Assembly: GCA_025526995.1 (NCBI GenBank)
Contig: JAHLKG010000010.1
Location: 372,001 to 436,000, forward strand
Source of the DNA: Powellomyces hirtus
Lineage: Eukaryota; Chytridiomycota; Chytridiomycetes; Spizellomycetales; Powellomycetaceae
DNA length: 64,000 nt
Direction: 5' to 3'
The notes beneath the pieces are model-generated. The model saw only the letters and a program-made list of their open reading frames with translations, was not told where the DNA came from and did no database searches. Below, piece by piece: positions 22,222 to 43,542 of the stretch; the first letter of the stretch is position 1; every line of letters starts with the position of its first letter. The translations under genes were made by a program, and so were the position numbers.

Positions 22222-22316
22222 CAAATGGATGGGTGGGATAAAATGTACATTCTCGATAGCAGACAAGAGTCCACAATATATTTGATGTTTTCGAATCAGA
22301 TATATTCAGAAACTAC

Positions 22317-22917
22317 TTAAGCGGTAGCGGCCTTGCGGGCACGGACACCACGGAGCTTCTTGGGCTTCTGCACAAGAGGCTTCTTCGACTGGGACTCAGA
22401 TACACGGCTGAGACGGGCGAGGGCGGCCTTCTCGAGGTCGGGACGGTAAGTGTGCAAAATGTTCTTGATGCTCTTGTGGCCTCCACGGGTGCCCTTGGAG
22501 ATGGTGGTGGAGTGGCTGGCCTTGGCGACCTTGTGGAACGGGACGGAGGTCTTCTGGGTGACAACGGTGACGCCCTTGCCAGACTCAGCAGCGCCAATGT
22601 GGATGGACTATAAATCCAGCAAGAATGACCCAAATCAGCAATCTGCTCTGCATACTGGGTGTTTGGAAGAAATCTCAAGACTGTACCTTCCTCTGAGCGA
22701 GGCCAGAGTACTTGAGGGAGTTCAAGTTGAGAAGGTTTCCAGGCTCCCTGGTGAGCTGGATGCCGTTCCTCTTCACGAGGAAGGAGGATTGGTCGCGGGT
22801 CTGCGCAACAAAGTACAGGAAACTACGATAAGTTTCCGAGTTCCGACATAGGTTCGGGACGAGATTCGAGTATGAGATCCATCAACATACCAACAGCCAA
22901 ATCAAGTCGGATGACAT
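22317..22917 (-). CDS. RPL28: 60S ribosomal protein eL28
   Basis: Exons 22917-22891, 22800-22687 and 22607-22317 give 143 residues. The N-terminus MSSDLIWLL joins TRDQSSFLVKRNGIQLTREP and NLLNLNSLKYSGLAQRK, then SIHIGAAESGKGVTVVTQKT, FHKVAKASHSTTISKGTRGG, and a Lys/Arg-rich end KPKKLRGVRARKAATA. This is the eL28 (mammalian L28) family, present in many eukaryotes but absent from budding yeast. That absence agrees with an early-branching fungus. Codon use is highly biased, which makes the antisense and shifted frames open. Confidence 0.93.
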
Positions 22918-23638
22918 CTTTTGCCAACAAAAAAAAAAGTAAACCAGGTTAGTCCTGGTCAACAAAGGTGCTTTCGTGCAATCGTTCCCATCCTTCTTCG
23001 TTTTCGTCGTTTTGTTCTCTTGCAAATACTCTACCTTGCTAACCGTTTGCGAGAAGTAAGCTGAGGAAAAAGAAAGAAGCGGGGGCGTTAGTTCGTCTTC
23101 CCACCAAAGGCCTTCCCCCGGCCACCCCGCCCCTCTCTCACCCAAAAAGCACAAAAAGCACGTGCAGGGCGCAGTCAGTCCACGTGAGTTGTGGTTTGTT
23201 ATGCACATGGCTGGAATGGGATGGAATGCGATGGAATTGGCTGACAGACTAACTGACAGTCTCGACTGCACAGAAGAAGGAACGAGAGGGGAGGGCATGT
23301 CATGTATGGTCGAGTTGGCCAAGTCGCTCATTTCTGTTCCCACCCTCGTAGAAAAGAGGCTGATAGCGCCAAACTGCAACGTACATACACATCTATATAC
23401 TATCGCCAGTTGCAGATACAAGTAATCTCCATACACCCTTGCATCAAGACTTCCGCTGTAAGTCCTCTTCGACGTGTCATTTTGCCCTCGCGACTCGCAG
23501 ATGTTTTTTTAGATCGTCTCACACTTAATCACCCCTTAAAACAGCTTTGCGATAAACTGTGCTCCGATTCGATTCTGATTGACTTGTCCTTGCCTTTAAG
23601 CAAACGACGTACTCATACGCCTTACAATCACATACTCC
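22918..23638. other. Divergent intergenic region, 721 bases
   Basis: Promoter region of eL28 (minus) and importin beta (plus). It holds an A-run near 22926-22938 and two CACGTG palindromes at 23159-23164 and 23181-23186. No gene. Confidence 0.6.
23159..23186. promoter_or_regulatory. Paired CACGTG palindromes upstream of eL28
   Basis: Two copies spaced 22 bases start to start, about two helical turns, 240-270 bases before the eL28 start codon and 450-480 before importin beta. Spacing on the same DNA face would suit paired dimeric factors; this is inference. Confidence 0.45.
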
Positions 23639-26600
23639 ATGACTATGAGCAGCATTACGCCTATCCTACAGGCGACCCTGAGCCGTGCGTACTTGAACGA
23701 CCATTCTGACTTCCTTCCCGTCTGCTGACTCCGATTCGTATTGCAGCTGATGATCATCAGAAGGCCGAGGAGCACCTCAACACCCTTGCCGCGCAAAACT
23801 TTGTAAGTCACTAATGGCGGCGGCAACGCTCGTGACGAGACTTGTTTACTGATCCTGCCACTTGAATGCTGCAGCCTCAATACTTGAGCTTGTTATGCGC
23901 AGAACTGCTCAACGAGAGCATCTCTGCAGAGATTCGGTTCATGGCTGCGCTGTTGATAAAGAATGCCATCACCGCGAAGGTAAACAATCCGCCAATAAGC
24001 ACAATCGCCACACGTCGTCTTACGTCTCGCCATCTTTATAGGAGCTTCCCAAAAAGCAGGAGTATGCACAGCGATGGCTTGGACTAGATTTGCAGACCAG
24101 GACTGGAGTCAAGGGGGCGGTAAGAGCTGCGGCAAGATTACGTGCAGTGGAAACCAAAGCCATTCAGTTCTGATTTTTACCATTTGCCGTTCTAGGCGCT
24201 GATGGCCTTGAGCTCAACTGTAAGAAACGCCGCCAGCGGTGCTACACAGGTATGTTCCGCCAAGTATGCTCATTCTCGTTCAATTACGACAAACTCTAAA
24301 AGGATCAATCCTGTCCAGATTGTGCAAGCCGTCGCGGAGGTTGAACTCCCGCTGAATCAATGGCCAGAGCTCATCCCCACCATGCTCGAGAATGTCACCA
24401 ACCAAACAGACAATGTTGACTTGCGCCGCAACACCCTGCAAGCATTGGGTCTTGTTTGCGAAGCCGTGGACCCCGAAGTGCTCGTTCAATACTCGAACCC
24501 CATTCTCACAGCAGTCGTGTCCGGCGCACGAAAGGAAGAGCCCAGCGCTCAGGTGCAAGAGACCGCGCTGAAAGCACTGTACAATGCTCTAGAGTTCGTC
24601 AAGAGCAACTTCAACGAGCCAGGTGAACGGAACTACATCATGACCGTAGTTTGTGAAGCCACCAGGGGTGCAACATTGGAAGTTCAAGTGGCCGCTTTCG
24701 AGTGCCTCGTCAAGATTATGTCCTTGTACTATGAGCACATGGAGCCGTACATGAACAAAGCCTTGAAGCAGCTCACTCTCTGGGGTCTGAAGCAGGAGAA
24801 GGAAGAGATTGCCATCCAGGCTGTAGAGTTCTGGTCCACCGTTTGTGAGATTGAGGCTGAGATCATGGCCGAGAATGACATGGACGAGGATGAGGAAGAG
24901 CTCGAGGACGGTCCACGCAAGAACTACGAATTTGGTTTTGCCAATGTAACAGAACTGATAGAGGCACTGTGGTGGCTCATGACGAAGAAGGAGGAAGATG
25001 ACGATGAGGACGAATGGACCATTTCGATGGCGGCCTCGACGTGTCTAGCCTTGCTCGCTAGCTGCGCACATGATCACGTGGTTCAACCAGTGTTGACGTT
25101 TGTTGAAACTCACATCCACAGTTCTGACTGGCGCTACAAGGATGCGTCTGTGATGGCATTCGGCTCCATTCTGGATGGTCCCAACCCTGACGTCTTAGGA
25201 CCAGTTACTGCCCAGGCCCTTCCGATTCTGATCAGCTTGATGAAGGACCCATCACTGCAAGTCAAAGACACCACGGCGTGGACGTTGGGTCGCGTTTGCG
25301 AGATGTTGCCAACCTACATCCCTCCGGACTGTCTCCCTCTTTTCATCTCTGCGATTCTGGAAGGACTGAACGAGAACCCCCGTGTGGCCGCTAACTGTTC
25401 CTGGGCGATCATGAACATTGGGGAGAACCTCGGCGTCGCTCAAGGAGCAGCGGACACTTACGTTCTTTCCCCGTTCTTCGATGCCATGGTGCAAGCCACC
25501 AACGCCGCGGCTGATCGTTCTACGGACCCTAACTTTAAGGCGACCTGTTACGAAGCAATGTCGTCCCTTGTTGCAAACAGCGCACAGGACTGCCTTGATA
25601 CAGTGACCAAACTCGCCGTCATGGTTTTGGAACGTCTGGAACACAGTGTTGCAGTTCAGAACCAACTTGTTAGCGCTGATGACAAGAGGAATCACTACGA
25701 GCACCAATCCAACCTTTGCGGACTTCTGGCTTCTTGCATCCGTCGTATGCACGGCCTTGTTTTCCCAATTGCGGACCGAAGCATGCAAGCTCTGCTGATG
25801 GTTATGTCGTCTGCGTCCAGGCAATCGACGGTGATGGAAGACGCGTTCCTCACCGTCGGCGGACTTACCAATGCTCTGGAGGGAGACTTCTTCAGATACA
25901 TGGATGCCTTCGCTCCTCCCCTCTTTGCGGCTTTGCAAAATGTCGAGGAATACCAGATGTGCGCCATCGCCGTCGGCCTGGTGGGCGACATCACGCGAAG
26001 CCTTGGGGAGAAGATGCTGCCATACTGTGACACGCTGATGAACATCCTGATGACCGACCTGCAGAACCCTGCATTGAACAAGACGGTCAAGCCATCGATT
26101 CTCTCCTCATTTGGGGACATTGCTCTTGCCATAGGAGGTCACTTTGCGACGTATATGGACGTGACTGTGCAAGTGCTGCAGCAAGCCAGCGCTATGGCAA
26201 GCACAGTAATGGTACGAATTTATGTTATGTGTCTGTGGGCGACGGTATTTTTGCTCATTCACTAATACGGCCGACATTCTTCCATTAAAGACTGGCTACG
26301 ACTCGGAATACGGCAACCAGCTTCGCGAAGGGATCATTGAAGCCTACGTTGGAATTGCTCAAGGTCTCAAAGGTGCCAACAAAGGTTAGAAAGCAACGGT
26401 GTCAAATCCTTCAATTCCGTGGACCGAGGAATACTCATTATGAATGACTCTCCAGTTGAAATGCTTGCTACCGTGGCTCCACAAATCTTCGCGTTTGTCC
26501 AAGAGGTTGCTACCTCCAACAGCCCCAGGTCCTTGGAAGTATCCATGGGCCTAGTTGGTTTGATTGGGTACGTTTGAGAAATCATACTAGCATACTTGTT

Positions 26601-26840
26601 ACCACTGCACATGGCTACGTACATCAGCAAGGCAAACCGTACATTCTTGTTAACGCACTTCGTCCCTTTAGTGACATGGCTGAAGCGTTCCCTCCGGGTC
26701 GTTTCAAGCCACTGTTCTCTGCCCCTTGGATCAACAACTTCATCAAATCAATCCGAACTGATCGCAACTTTGATTCGGAACACAGGAAGGTCGCCAAGTG
26801 GGCACGTGAGCTGGTTCGTCGCCAAGCATCCGCAGCTTAA
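23639..26840 (+). CDS. KAP95: Importin subunit beta-1 (karyopherin)
   Basis: Nuclear import receptor that binds importin alpha or cargo, nucleoporins and RanGTP through 19 HEAT repeats. The start MTMSSITPILQATLSPDDHQ is followed by AEEHLNTLAAQNFPQYLSLL, FMAALLIKNAITAKELPKKQ and VRNAASGATQIVQAVAEVEL. The conserved acidic loop is seen at DMDEDEEELEDGPRK and in the helical stretch KKEEDDDEDEWTISMAASTC. The C-terminus ends KVAKWARELVRRQASAA, typical of Kap95. The N-terminal 200 residues are spread over six small exons; one large exon covers most of the rest, then three short ones near 26.3-26.8 kb. Met 3 (23645) is an alternative start. Confidence 0.97.
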
Positions 26841-27951
26841 GCCACTAGCCGCCCGTTGCACGATTCTGGACCTCCAATCCCCACGACCTCGCGGATATAC
26901 TGTTTTCAAGGTCTATTGTAGTTAATCCCTATACTGTTCCCATCCCCTCCCATTCCTCCCACAACTCCCCTGGTTCGTATCTCCCCTCTCCCTCCCCATT
27001 GTGTCTTGACGCCGGTTTGTCCCACTGTAAGCGTCCATAAACTTTCCCCTGTGTTTTTATTTCCCACCCCATTTCAATACCAGTAGCTCACCATTTTCTC
27101 ACCCCTATCCGCCAATCCTCCCTCTTCCCACATTTTTTGCCCTTCGGCCCCTTTTCTTATCCGAGTTTCTTTGTCTTGTGGATACCCCGCTGGTGAAAGG
27201 AGGTTGATCGGACCCTCCGCGCACTGTGCACTCCCTTTTTTTTGCTTCCAGCCGTTAGCAATAGAAAAACCAAATGTAGCTCAGTAGCTGGATGTCCATA
27301 CTAGGGCAGTGCTATTTATTCTCTTTGAGAATTTCGTCTTTGTAAACGCAACGACCCTTGTCCTTGTTTTCTGATCCGACGCGTCACCAGTTGATCCATT
27401 AAAAAACAGCATGCATATATGAATATATTGTCGCATATGACATTCATTCAGATTTCATGTCAGATAGACTGAATCCTATGAAAAACAAGTAGATGGAAGT
27501 GCAATGCGATAGGAACGTCATGAGAATGCTCTTGTGGCGCAGCAAGGAAACTGTCAATCTCGCGGTCGAATCAATCAGAGGAGGGAGCAGACAAGATGCG
27601 AAGCGGTAAACACGTGTCTGACACAACCAACAACTGGAGCACAGTCAGAGCCCAATAGTTGGGTGAGTTAAGCGTCCCCGAGTGCTTGGTCAAGATTCTC
27701 TAGGGGACTTGGCGACGAAGCTCCTTAGTCGGACACAAGGTTAATTTTTTTGTGCAAAATGCATATACAAGGAGTTTGGAGGTCGGCGCCGTTTAAGCAA
27801 GCAAACTATAGTTATATTTGCAGATTGTGATTTCTGTGAATCTCATTGAGAGCTCGCGTATAAATGTATTTTTGCATCAAATCACTACTACTTCGGTTTA
27901 TGTTACAAGTGTATTACTCCTGACTTTCCCTCCTATTCCCGAATGCTTCCC
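26841..27951. other. Intergenic, 1.1 kb between convergent genes
   Basis: The first 350 bases (26.84-27.20 kb) are strikingly pyrimidine-rich on the plus strand (runs of tccc, cttcc, tttt) and probably the importin 3' untranslated region. A CACGTG lies at 27611-27616. A 6-bp inverted repeat (gtcccc at 27674-27679, ggggac at 27703-27708) is present but not convincing as an RNA gene. No open frames of note. Confidence 0.5.
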
Positions 27952-30900
27952 CTACCGCCGCTTCCACGAGGTCTCCGTGTCGTCCTCGTCCTCATCCTCC
28001 TCTTCCCATGCTCGTTTTGTCGCATCGGCGCCCGTTGCTGCAGTCAATTCTCCCCCTCCTTTGCCATTTTGGTGTCCAGCGGGGGCAGTCGCTGGGTATG
28101 CTGATACTGTTGATGATGATAATGCGGCCGCCGCGTCGGGGGATGAGGATGATGCAGTTAGCCATGACATGTCAACGGCTTCTGCGCCTTCTAATTTCAC
28201 GGGCTCGGACATGGCCTGCAAGGTAAGGAGTGATTGATCAGCATTTTATGTAAGCTTCAGCATTGATGAGCGATGGCTTACCCGCTCTGCATCCCGCCGA
28301 GAAGCAAACTCCACGATGGCATTGGTGTCATTGTCACTGAACGTCAGTCCAGACACAGTGCCAAATGCCTACGGGAAAGATATGATCTTGTTACTATCAC
28401 CCTATGGGCAAATCCTGTGAAAACGGAGCCGTCCGTACCTCAAAATAGCTCTTGAGCTGCAAGTGAGCAGGAGGTACAATTCCTTTAATTTGAATCTTCG
28501 TTGTCCGATTGTCAAGAGTCATACGGCTTCCCCCACGGCCACCTGCGGCCCAGGCGCCACGTCCACGACCACGTCCGAAAGCATGACCACCGCCACGGCT
28601 CTCTCCGGCAGCCAAGACAGCGGCGGGATCGATTCCACGCTCTGCAGCCTAAGATTGCAATGAAAGCAAAATCAGCCGGAACCGCATACAACGCAACCCA
28701 CGGAGTCTACAAAAATCTTACCTGGGCTTTCAGGGCTTCCAAGTGCGCAACCAAGTTTGAGTCCGGCCCTGCCGCGGCGGGCGCCTGCTGGGACTGGTTC
28801 AACGCGTCTAATTCACGGTCCAGGCGCTGCCGTTCCCTGTCTTCTCTGGACAAAGGGGCGGGTTTGACTTGGGTATGGGCGGCTGATACATGACTTGAAG
28901 CCGATTGCATCACGGTTTTCAAAGACTTTGACAATATTTCAAACTGGTCGAGCAATGCCTTCTTTTCCTTGGGGTTCAGGGTTGTTGACTTTAACTTTTC
29001 CATGATCTTCTTTTGTTCTTCCAGCTGTTTGCCAATGAGACTTTGCTGCATCTCCAACATTTGCTTTGCCTTTTCCTTCTTCTCCTCAGCGGCTGCCTTG
29101 GCCGCGGCAGCGTCCTCCGGGACAACAGGAGCCGCTGGAGCCGGCTCGCTCACTACAAACGATCGGCGCGATGCAGCAGCGGCAGGCGCAGGGGGGACGT
29201 CGGCCGCACCACTGTCCGCCCCCGGGTTCTCCTGTGATGCCCAGAAGACCTTGACGAACCTGTTATCAAAGATAGGGTCGGGACTGCGATAAGCGGCCAT
29301 CGCTTGCTGAGGTTGTGCGAATTGCACAATCGCTCTAGATGCCGGTACGTTCAGTTTGATGTTCGTGATAGTGCCGAACTTCTTGAAAAAGTCGCTGATC
29401 TTATCGATAGCAAGATGTTCAGTTGGAACGTTCTGGACAACCAAGGTATCGTTTGTTCGTTGTTGCTGCCCATGGTAGCCCCCTTGCTGACGGTTGAACC
29501 CTCCTTGATGCCCGCCAAATCCTCCCTGTTGGCCGGGGAAATGTGGCTGTCCGTTGAAAGCATTGTTTTGCGCATTGAAGCCTCCGTGGTGCCCACCAAA
29601 ACCACCGTGGGCGTCGTTCATCCCTCCGCGGCTTCCTCCTCTGCGCGGGAATCCACGCCCACGGAATCCACCTCGAGAGGTATCTCCAGACGGGAATGCC
29701 CCAGTCTTTGAAGCCAGATCAGACGCAGGGCGATCAGGTGCGGGCCCATCGCCTTGTGAAGCGTCCGAAACATCTTTTCCAGCTCGTCCTGCGACTGAGA
29801 ACGATGCTCGTTCGGGATCGTACGCTTCTGCTGGAGGCCCAAGCCCATGCATACCTGGTTCACCTAAAGATCAACATTAGTGAGCGCACTAACGGTATGC
29901 ATGATAGCAGACATACCGAAGTGATCCATATCATACGGTGGACGTCCGTTGGTACCGAACGGGCCGTTGAACGGCGGAGGCCGCATTACACTGCCCATCG
30001 GACCAGGACCCATCATGTCAAATGGTGGGCGGCCGCCAACCATGGGAAGGTCATCGACGACGATACGATCCAATCCATGGTCATAAGGGCAAGCATCACC
30101 GCGGAGACAGTATCCACGTTCTATAATAGAGACTTTAGGAAAGGGAGCTGCCAATGGGATGCAAACGAGATCTTACCTTCATAATCTCGGCACGGGCGGC
30201 GACCTCGTCCATTTGAGAAGCCGCCTCGCATGGGGCCTCCCCTGCCCGGCTGCCGATCCTGCATGCGACCACGAAACGCACCGGCATCTCTATCCATAAA
30301 TCTGCCGTCTCGATCAGGCAATGGGAGACCCATATGCGGGTTTCCCCATTCTGGGCCCCCATCCCATCGACCGGGGCCCATGCCCATAGGCTGATTCGGC
30401 ATCATATGAGGAAACCGTGGTTGACCACCCGGCCTACCATCACGCGCGTTTCTATCAAAGTCCCTCCGGCCCGGGCCAGGAGGGAACTGCGTCGGACCTG
30501 GACCATTGTAGTCCCTGTTGCGATGCATTTCGGAGCCTTCCGATGGTTTCTCTTCCGAGCGCCTCCTCTTGTGTTCAGAAGTGGCACTGCCAGTTACCTC
30601 ATGTCGGGGAAACTTGTTGTTCGCATAGGCTTCGGGCTGAGCTGCGTATTGGTTTTCCTCTGGTCGGCCACGTTTCCTTGCACTGAGGTCATCAGAACGT
30701 GTGCGATCCCGCGGAAGGCGCCGGTCTGCAGCCATGTCCACACCGGGTGACGCTTTATCTGCGGCGCCCTCCAGCAGTCCTCTCCGAGTGTGCTTGAAGT
30801 TCCGATCACCATCCTCGTCATCCGATATTTCCTCTTCGTAGGTACGTTTGGACTCTGATCTTGCTGTTGTGGCGGACTGAATGGGTATACCGGAATGATC

Positions 30901-31384
30901 AGCGGGCTTCTCGTCCGATTCCAGGTATCCTTGTGATACCAATGAATCAAATAACGTCGCTACAAAGGGTTTTGTTTCTAGAAGAATTCTTCTTGCATCA
31001 GAGATCATGGTTCATGTCCACGGCCTATTCCATCACGATTACCTTCTTTCAGAAAATCATCCAGTTGGCTGATGCAAAGAACTTTGAGATCAGGAATGGA
31101 TTTTTCGTGTTTCAACAAAGCGATGACGTAGTCGGCCAAGACGGTAGGATCAGCGTCGCATCTAGAGAGAGAATTCAGATTCAGAGGTCAGCGAGTCAAG
31201 CAAGCGTGTTTCCAGGTGGCCATCCTCTATACAATGTTTCTGTGATTCTCATCAAGCGCTTCTTTTCTCCGCTTCCTCTCCGTCCCACTTTGTTCCCGCC
31301 AAACTGTTTAGTGTCTTACATTGGCGTCAGTTGCGACGTCAGCAGGTCTTTGAGCGATGCACTCGAGGTATCGTCCAAATGCAT
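27952..31384 (-). CDS. RBM26/27-like (Rmn1-type) CCCH-RRM RNA-binding protein
   Basis: Relatives (human RBM26/27, fission yeast Rmn1) belong to the nuclear complexes that hand polyadenylated RNA to the exosome. Exon 1 starts at 31384 in a CCACCATGC context (MHLDDTSSASLKDLLTSQLT). It splices in phase to CDADPTVLADYVIALLKHEK, the PWI-like domain these proteins start with. Next come a long Arg/Asp/Pro/Gly-rich linker and one CCCH finger (CRDYE...RGYCLRGDACPYDHG). After a Gly/Phe/Gln-rich stretch comes an RRM (NDTLVVQNVPTEHLAIDKIS, INVPASRAIVQFAQPQQAM with small variations), followed by a Lys/Glu coiled coil. A second RNA-binding-like block (RTTKIQIKGIVPPAHLQLKS) leads to an acidic end closing in SWKRR. 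Domain order matches the family; roughly 1,000 residues. Confidence 0.9.
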
Positions 31385-32092
31385 GGTGGAGATCAAGATC
31401 GCCGACTGAATGCTCCTGGGGGCTATATCCTACGTAAAAAAATGATACAGCACTGCCGACAGTCGAAACACAGCTCTATGCGTCTGCTTGAGGTGGGGTT
31501 CTGGAGCTGGGAATGCACGTTGTCTCTTTCACTCCACCGTTTGCTCAAAACTGGAGGTTCAACCATTTCCATATAAGACCGAATTCAAATGGCTCAGAGG
31601 CTGCTGGCTCCTTTGGCTGATTCGTGACATTGGATCCAACCTGTAGCCAATATGTCGGCTGCATAATGTAGGGTGCTGCGCGCGCAGTCAATCGCGCTTC
31701 GTTCATACCGCACCGCACTTTCATTGAGCATCTTCCAGATGCACGCGTGTTTGGTGAGTTGCTGCCCGTTGCACAATCATTGCACAATCACTGTTTGACA
31801 CAAGCTTTCTTTCCTCTTCCTCAGCGGGTTCTCAAAACTTCAAAGATCAGGCAAACCATATCGCTATGGAGGAGGGAGGGGATGCAAGCTCCTGAGTAGG
31901 GCTGGATGTTATTTGGCGCGAGGCGGAAACGCTACGAACTTGCTAGCCTGAGCGATCCCCTTTTCTCTGCCCTTAGTTTAGTTTTCTTGTTCTGGCCAGT
32001 TGACGCTGGCCTGGCTACACAGCATTTACTTTTCAACGGTGTAGGGTTGTGAAAACCCGTGCATTCTTGTACACTCCCTTTTCTACCAGAAT
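31385..32092. other. Intergenic, 708 bases
   Basis: Upstream of the RBM26-like gene and downstream of TOR (both minus strand). No coding exon, repeat or RNA gene recognised. Confidence 0.5.
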
Positions 32093-41227
<9,135 letters not shown>

Positions 41228-41564
41228 TGTAATCTAATTGCTGATATATGAAGCTTAAATTGTGGCGTTGTCCATTGCCGCTGCCGAAAAAAAAAAGACG
41301 AGCTGCGTTTCGCTAAAAAGCACTATGGAAAAGAGGAAGAGCATTTGTGAAGGTCGCGGTGTTGCGCTTGGCCTTCCCAATACGGCTTAATGAAGATGAC
41401 ACACGCGAGAATGCCGATCAAGCCACAACGAGCCACGTGACTGCAGCGGGCTTAGCTTACGGCGCGTGGCCAAACTCCGCTCGCGTGTATTTCACGTTGG
41501 CGTGTTGCCAATAGTTCGCGTTATTTCCAGTACAGCGTGGACACAAGTGTGCTGATTGTTCAGT
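41228..41564. other. Divergent promoter region, TOR / F-box gene
   Basis: 337 bases between divergent start codons. It contains an A-run near 41285-41296 and a CACGTG at 41434-41439. No gene. Confidence 0.6.
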
Positions 41565-43194
41565 ATGGCTACGCAGAAAAACATTCTCGAGGTCCTCCCA
41601 AGAGAGGTCTTGGAAGAAATCCTGCTTTATATTCCATTTGAGGCAGTTTACACGTTTGGAAAAGCAAGTCGGGCAATTCACGGCTACATCGCCAAGCGTC
41701 TAGAGCCTCTTGTCAACAAGCGCTTCAAAACCCTACCTGCTTGGACTGTCCAGGATCTACAACTATCATGGTGGCTTCAGGGTGCGATTGAAGGCCTCCG
41801 CGCCGACATTGGAGCTGACGGTGGGGCCTTGAAAAGCTTCAAGGTGAGGTCCAGCGCTGAGTGGTTGCCCGCAGATTTATCTCCCTAAAGTTTGCGTAAA
41901 AAGCGGTCAAAACATTTCTCGAGTCAATTCCGAACAGTGTGGAAAGGCATGTTGAACGAACAAGTCAAAACCGTGCTTCAGTTGGAGATTCCCCTGGATC
42001 CCAGCAAGCCTTTGGTCAAGGAAAAGATCAATTTCCTATGGTGGTCAGCCCAATTTCCAAAGTCTTCCACCTGGAAGACCATTTATTCCACGTACCTCTA
42101 TATGGACATGTCCCCAGAGCTTGCGAAGGCGTTGTCTCTCACTGCCAATACTGTGCAGGTGAAGCTCTTCCACATCACGCGCTACAATGCGACCTGCGCC
42201 GGAGGCATAATTGCAAAAATGACAACGCTGTTCAACTCTATATCATTTGCTGGTCGACACAACTGGACAACTGTGGATGTGTGGGACGGGCTCCTCGACC
42301 TGTGTAATTCTTCGACACTAAAGAAATCGATAACTCTGTCCTGGCTCAAGCCGGCAGAATGGAGTTCTGACGACGAGACAGGCCAGCTTCCGAGCAGAGA
42401 GATTGAGGAGGTAATTTTGGCGGAAACATTTTCAAGACTGAATTGAAACTTAATAGTCTTTCTTCAGCATCTTCCTGCTCTTGCTGTGACGCATCCCGCC
42501 TACGGTTTACTACGCGACGCGGCGCCTTATGTGGGGGCCAAATGCATGCGTGATTTGATGCACGGATCTCAGAGCTGGTGCACCTCTGTTCAAACAACTA
42601 TTCCGGCAATCATCAGCAGGTGTGAGCGGGCAGGCTACCTTTCGCAGAAACAAAGGGACGTCCTTCAGCGGGTAGGAAAGTATCAGTGGGAACAGGGAAC
42701 TTTTCAAAAGACCCCGTACTTTGATGATTGGCTGCTCCGATTCACTGTGAGAGAAGATCAGATGCAGGGAGAATTCCGACTGCAAGTAAGTCACACAAGA
42801 CAGGCGAGACTTGAGACAAAACGTGGTCCACTAAACAACTGTGTCGCCTTTGAAGGATCGCATGACGTTTCGTCTGGAGTGCCTTGACGATGGATCAGAA
42901 AGTGATTTCCCTGGCCAAGACATCCCTCGAGTTCTCATTGCTTTTACCTGTCAATATGACGAGTCTCAAAAGAGTGAGCCGCTTGATATGCTTGACGCCG
43001 CGACACTCCGAGGCGTTTGCACAGAGCTCGGGTTGATGCATTATTGGAATCCTGATGGACCAGTGATCTCCAGAAACGATGGTTTGCTTTTTGCTCTTCT
43101 GGCATGCGCATTCCCTGCAGACGCACCAATCGAATGGGCATGGTCACTTTGCCGGAAGATGCTCGACAAGCAGCGCGCGTGGATGACGGCGTAA
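41565..43194 (+). CDS. F-box-like protein
   Basis: Four exons spliced in phase. The N-terminus MATQKNILEVLPREVLEEIL and LYIPFEAVYTFGKASRAIHG fits a degenerate F-box (LP-x-E-x-L-x-x-I followed by the usual hydrophobic pattern), the domain that docks substrate receptors on Skp1-Cullin ubiquitin ligases. The remaining 430 or so residues carry no repeat that I can identify. They include FLWWSAQFPKSSTWKTIYST, VDVWDGLLDLCNSS, YQWEQGTFQKTPYFDDWLLR and ALLACAFPADAPIEWAWSLC. No LRR, WD40 or Kelch pattern is evident, so a substrate cannot be proposed. Single gene, divergent from TOR. Confidence 0.75.
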
Positions 43195-43542
43195 TTTTGG
43201 ATACACCATTGCGAAAAACACGCTTTGAGCCATATATTGAAGAAGTGTGCAAAGCGAATGTTCTTGTAGATTGCGTGGAAGAGATGCAACCGATTGTTGC
43301 GACGTAGGGGCAGCCTGCTTGAGCGACGGCGTGCGGTGGGAGAGAATCCGCTCTATTCTATCACCCTCAAAAGCGGGCGCTATGAATCAAACTATCTACA
43401 AAAATTGGAAGCGTGCTCTTGTCTGCGCTCGAGCCTTGAATATGTGTGTTGGTCTCTACTAGGAACCCCGTAGCTGTCTACTCATGTGCATCCGAAATTG
43501 ACCACTGCGATGATTGTGGAATGGCTAATCAGGGCTCGCGCG
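43195..43542. other. Intergenic, convergent 3' ends
   Basis: 348 bases between the F-box gene and the metallo-beta-lactamase gene stop codons; nothing else recognised. Confidence 0.5.

Noticed and set aside
22313..22678. 121-codon minus-strand Ser/Pro/Arg-rich frame
   Set aside because: Shifted frame of eL28, which explains the same bases far better.
25252..25938. 228-codon minus-strand frame
   Set aside because: Antisense of importin beta; no motif and no splice partners.
27674..27708. gtcccc...ggggac inverted repeat, possible tRNA-like or small RNA
   Set aside because: The loop has no cloverleaf, no TTCGA-type T arm and no anticodon arm.
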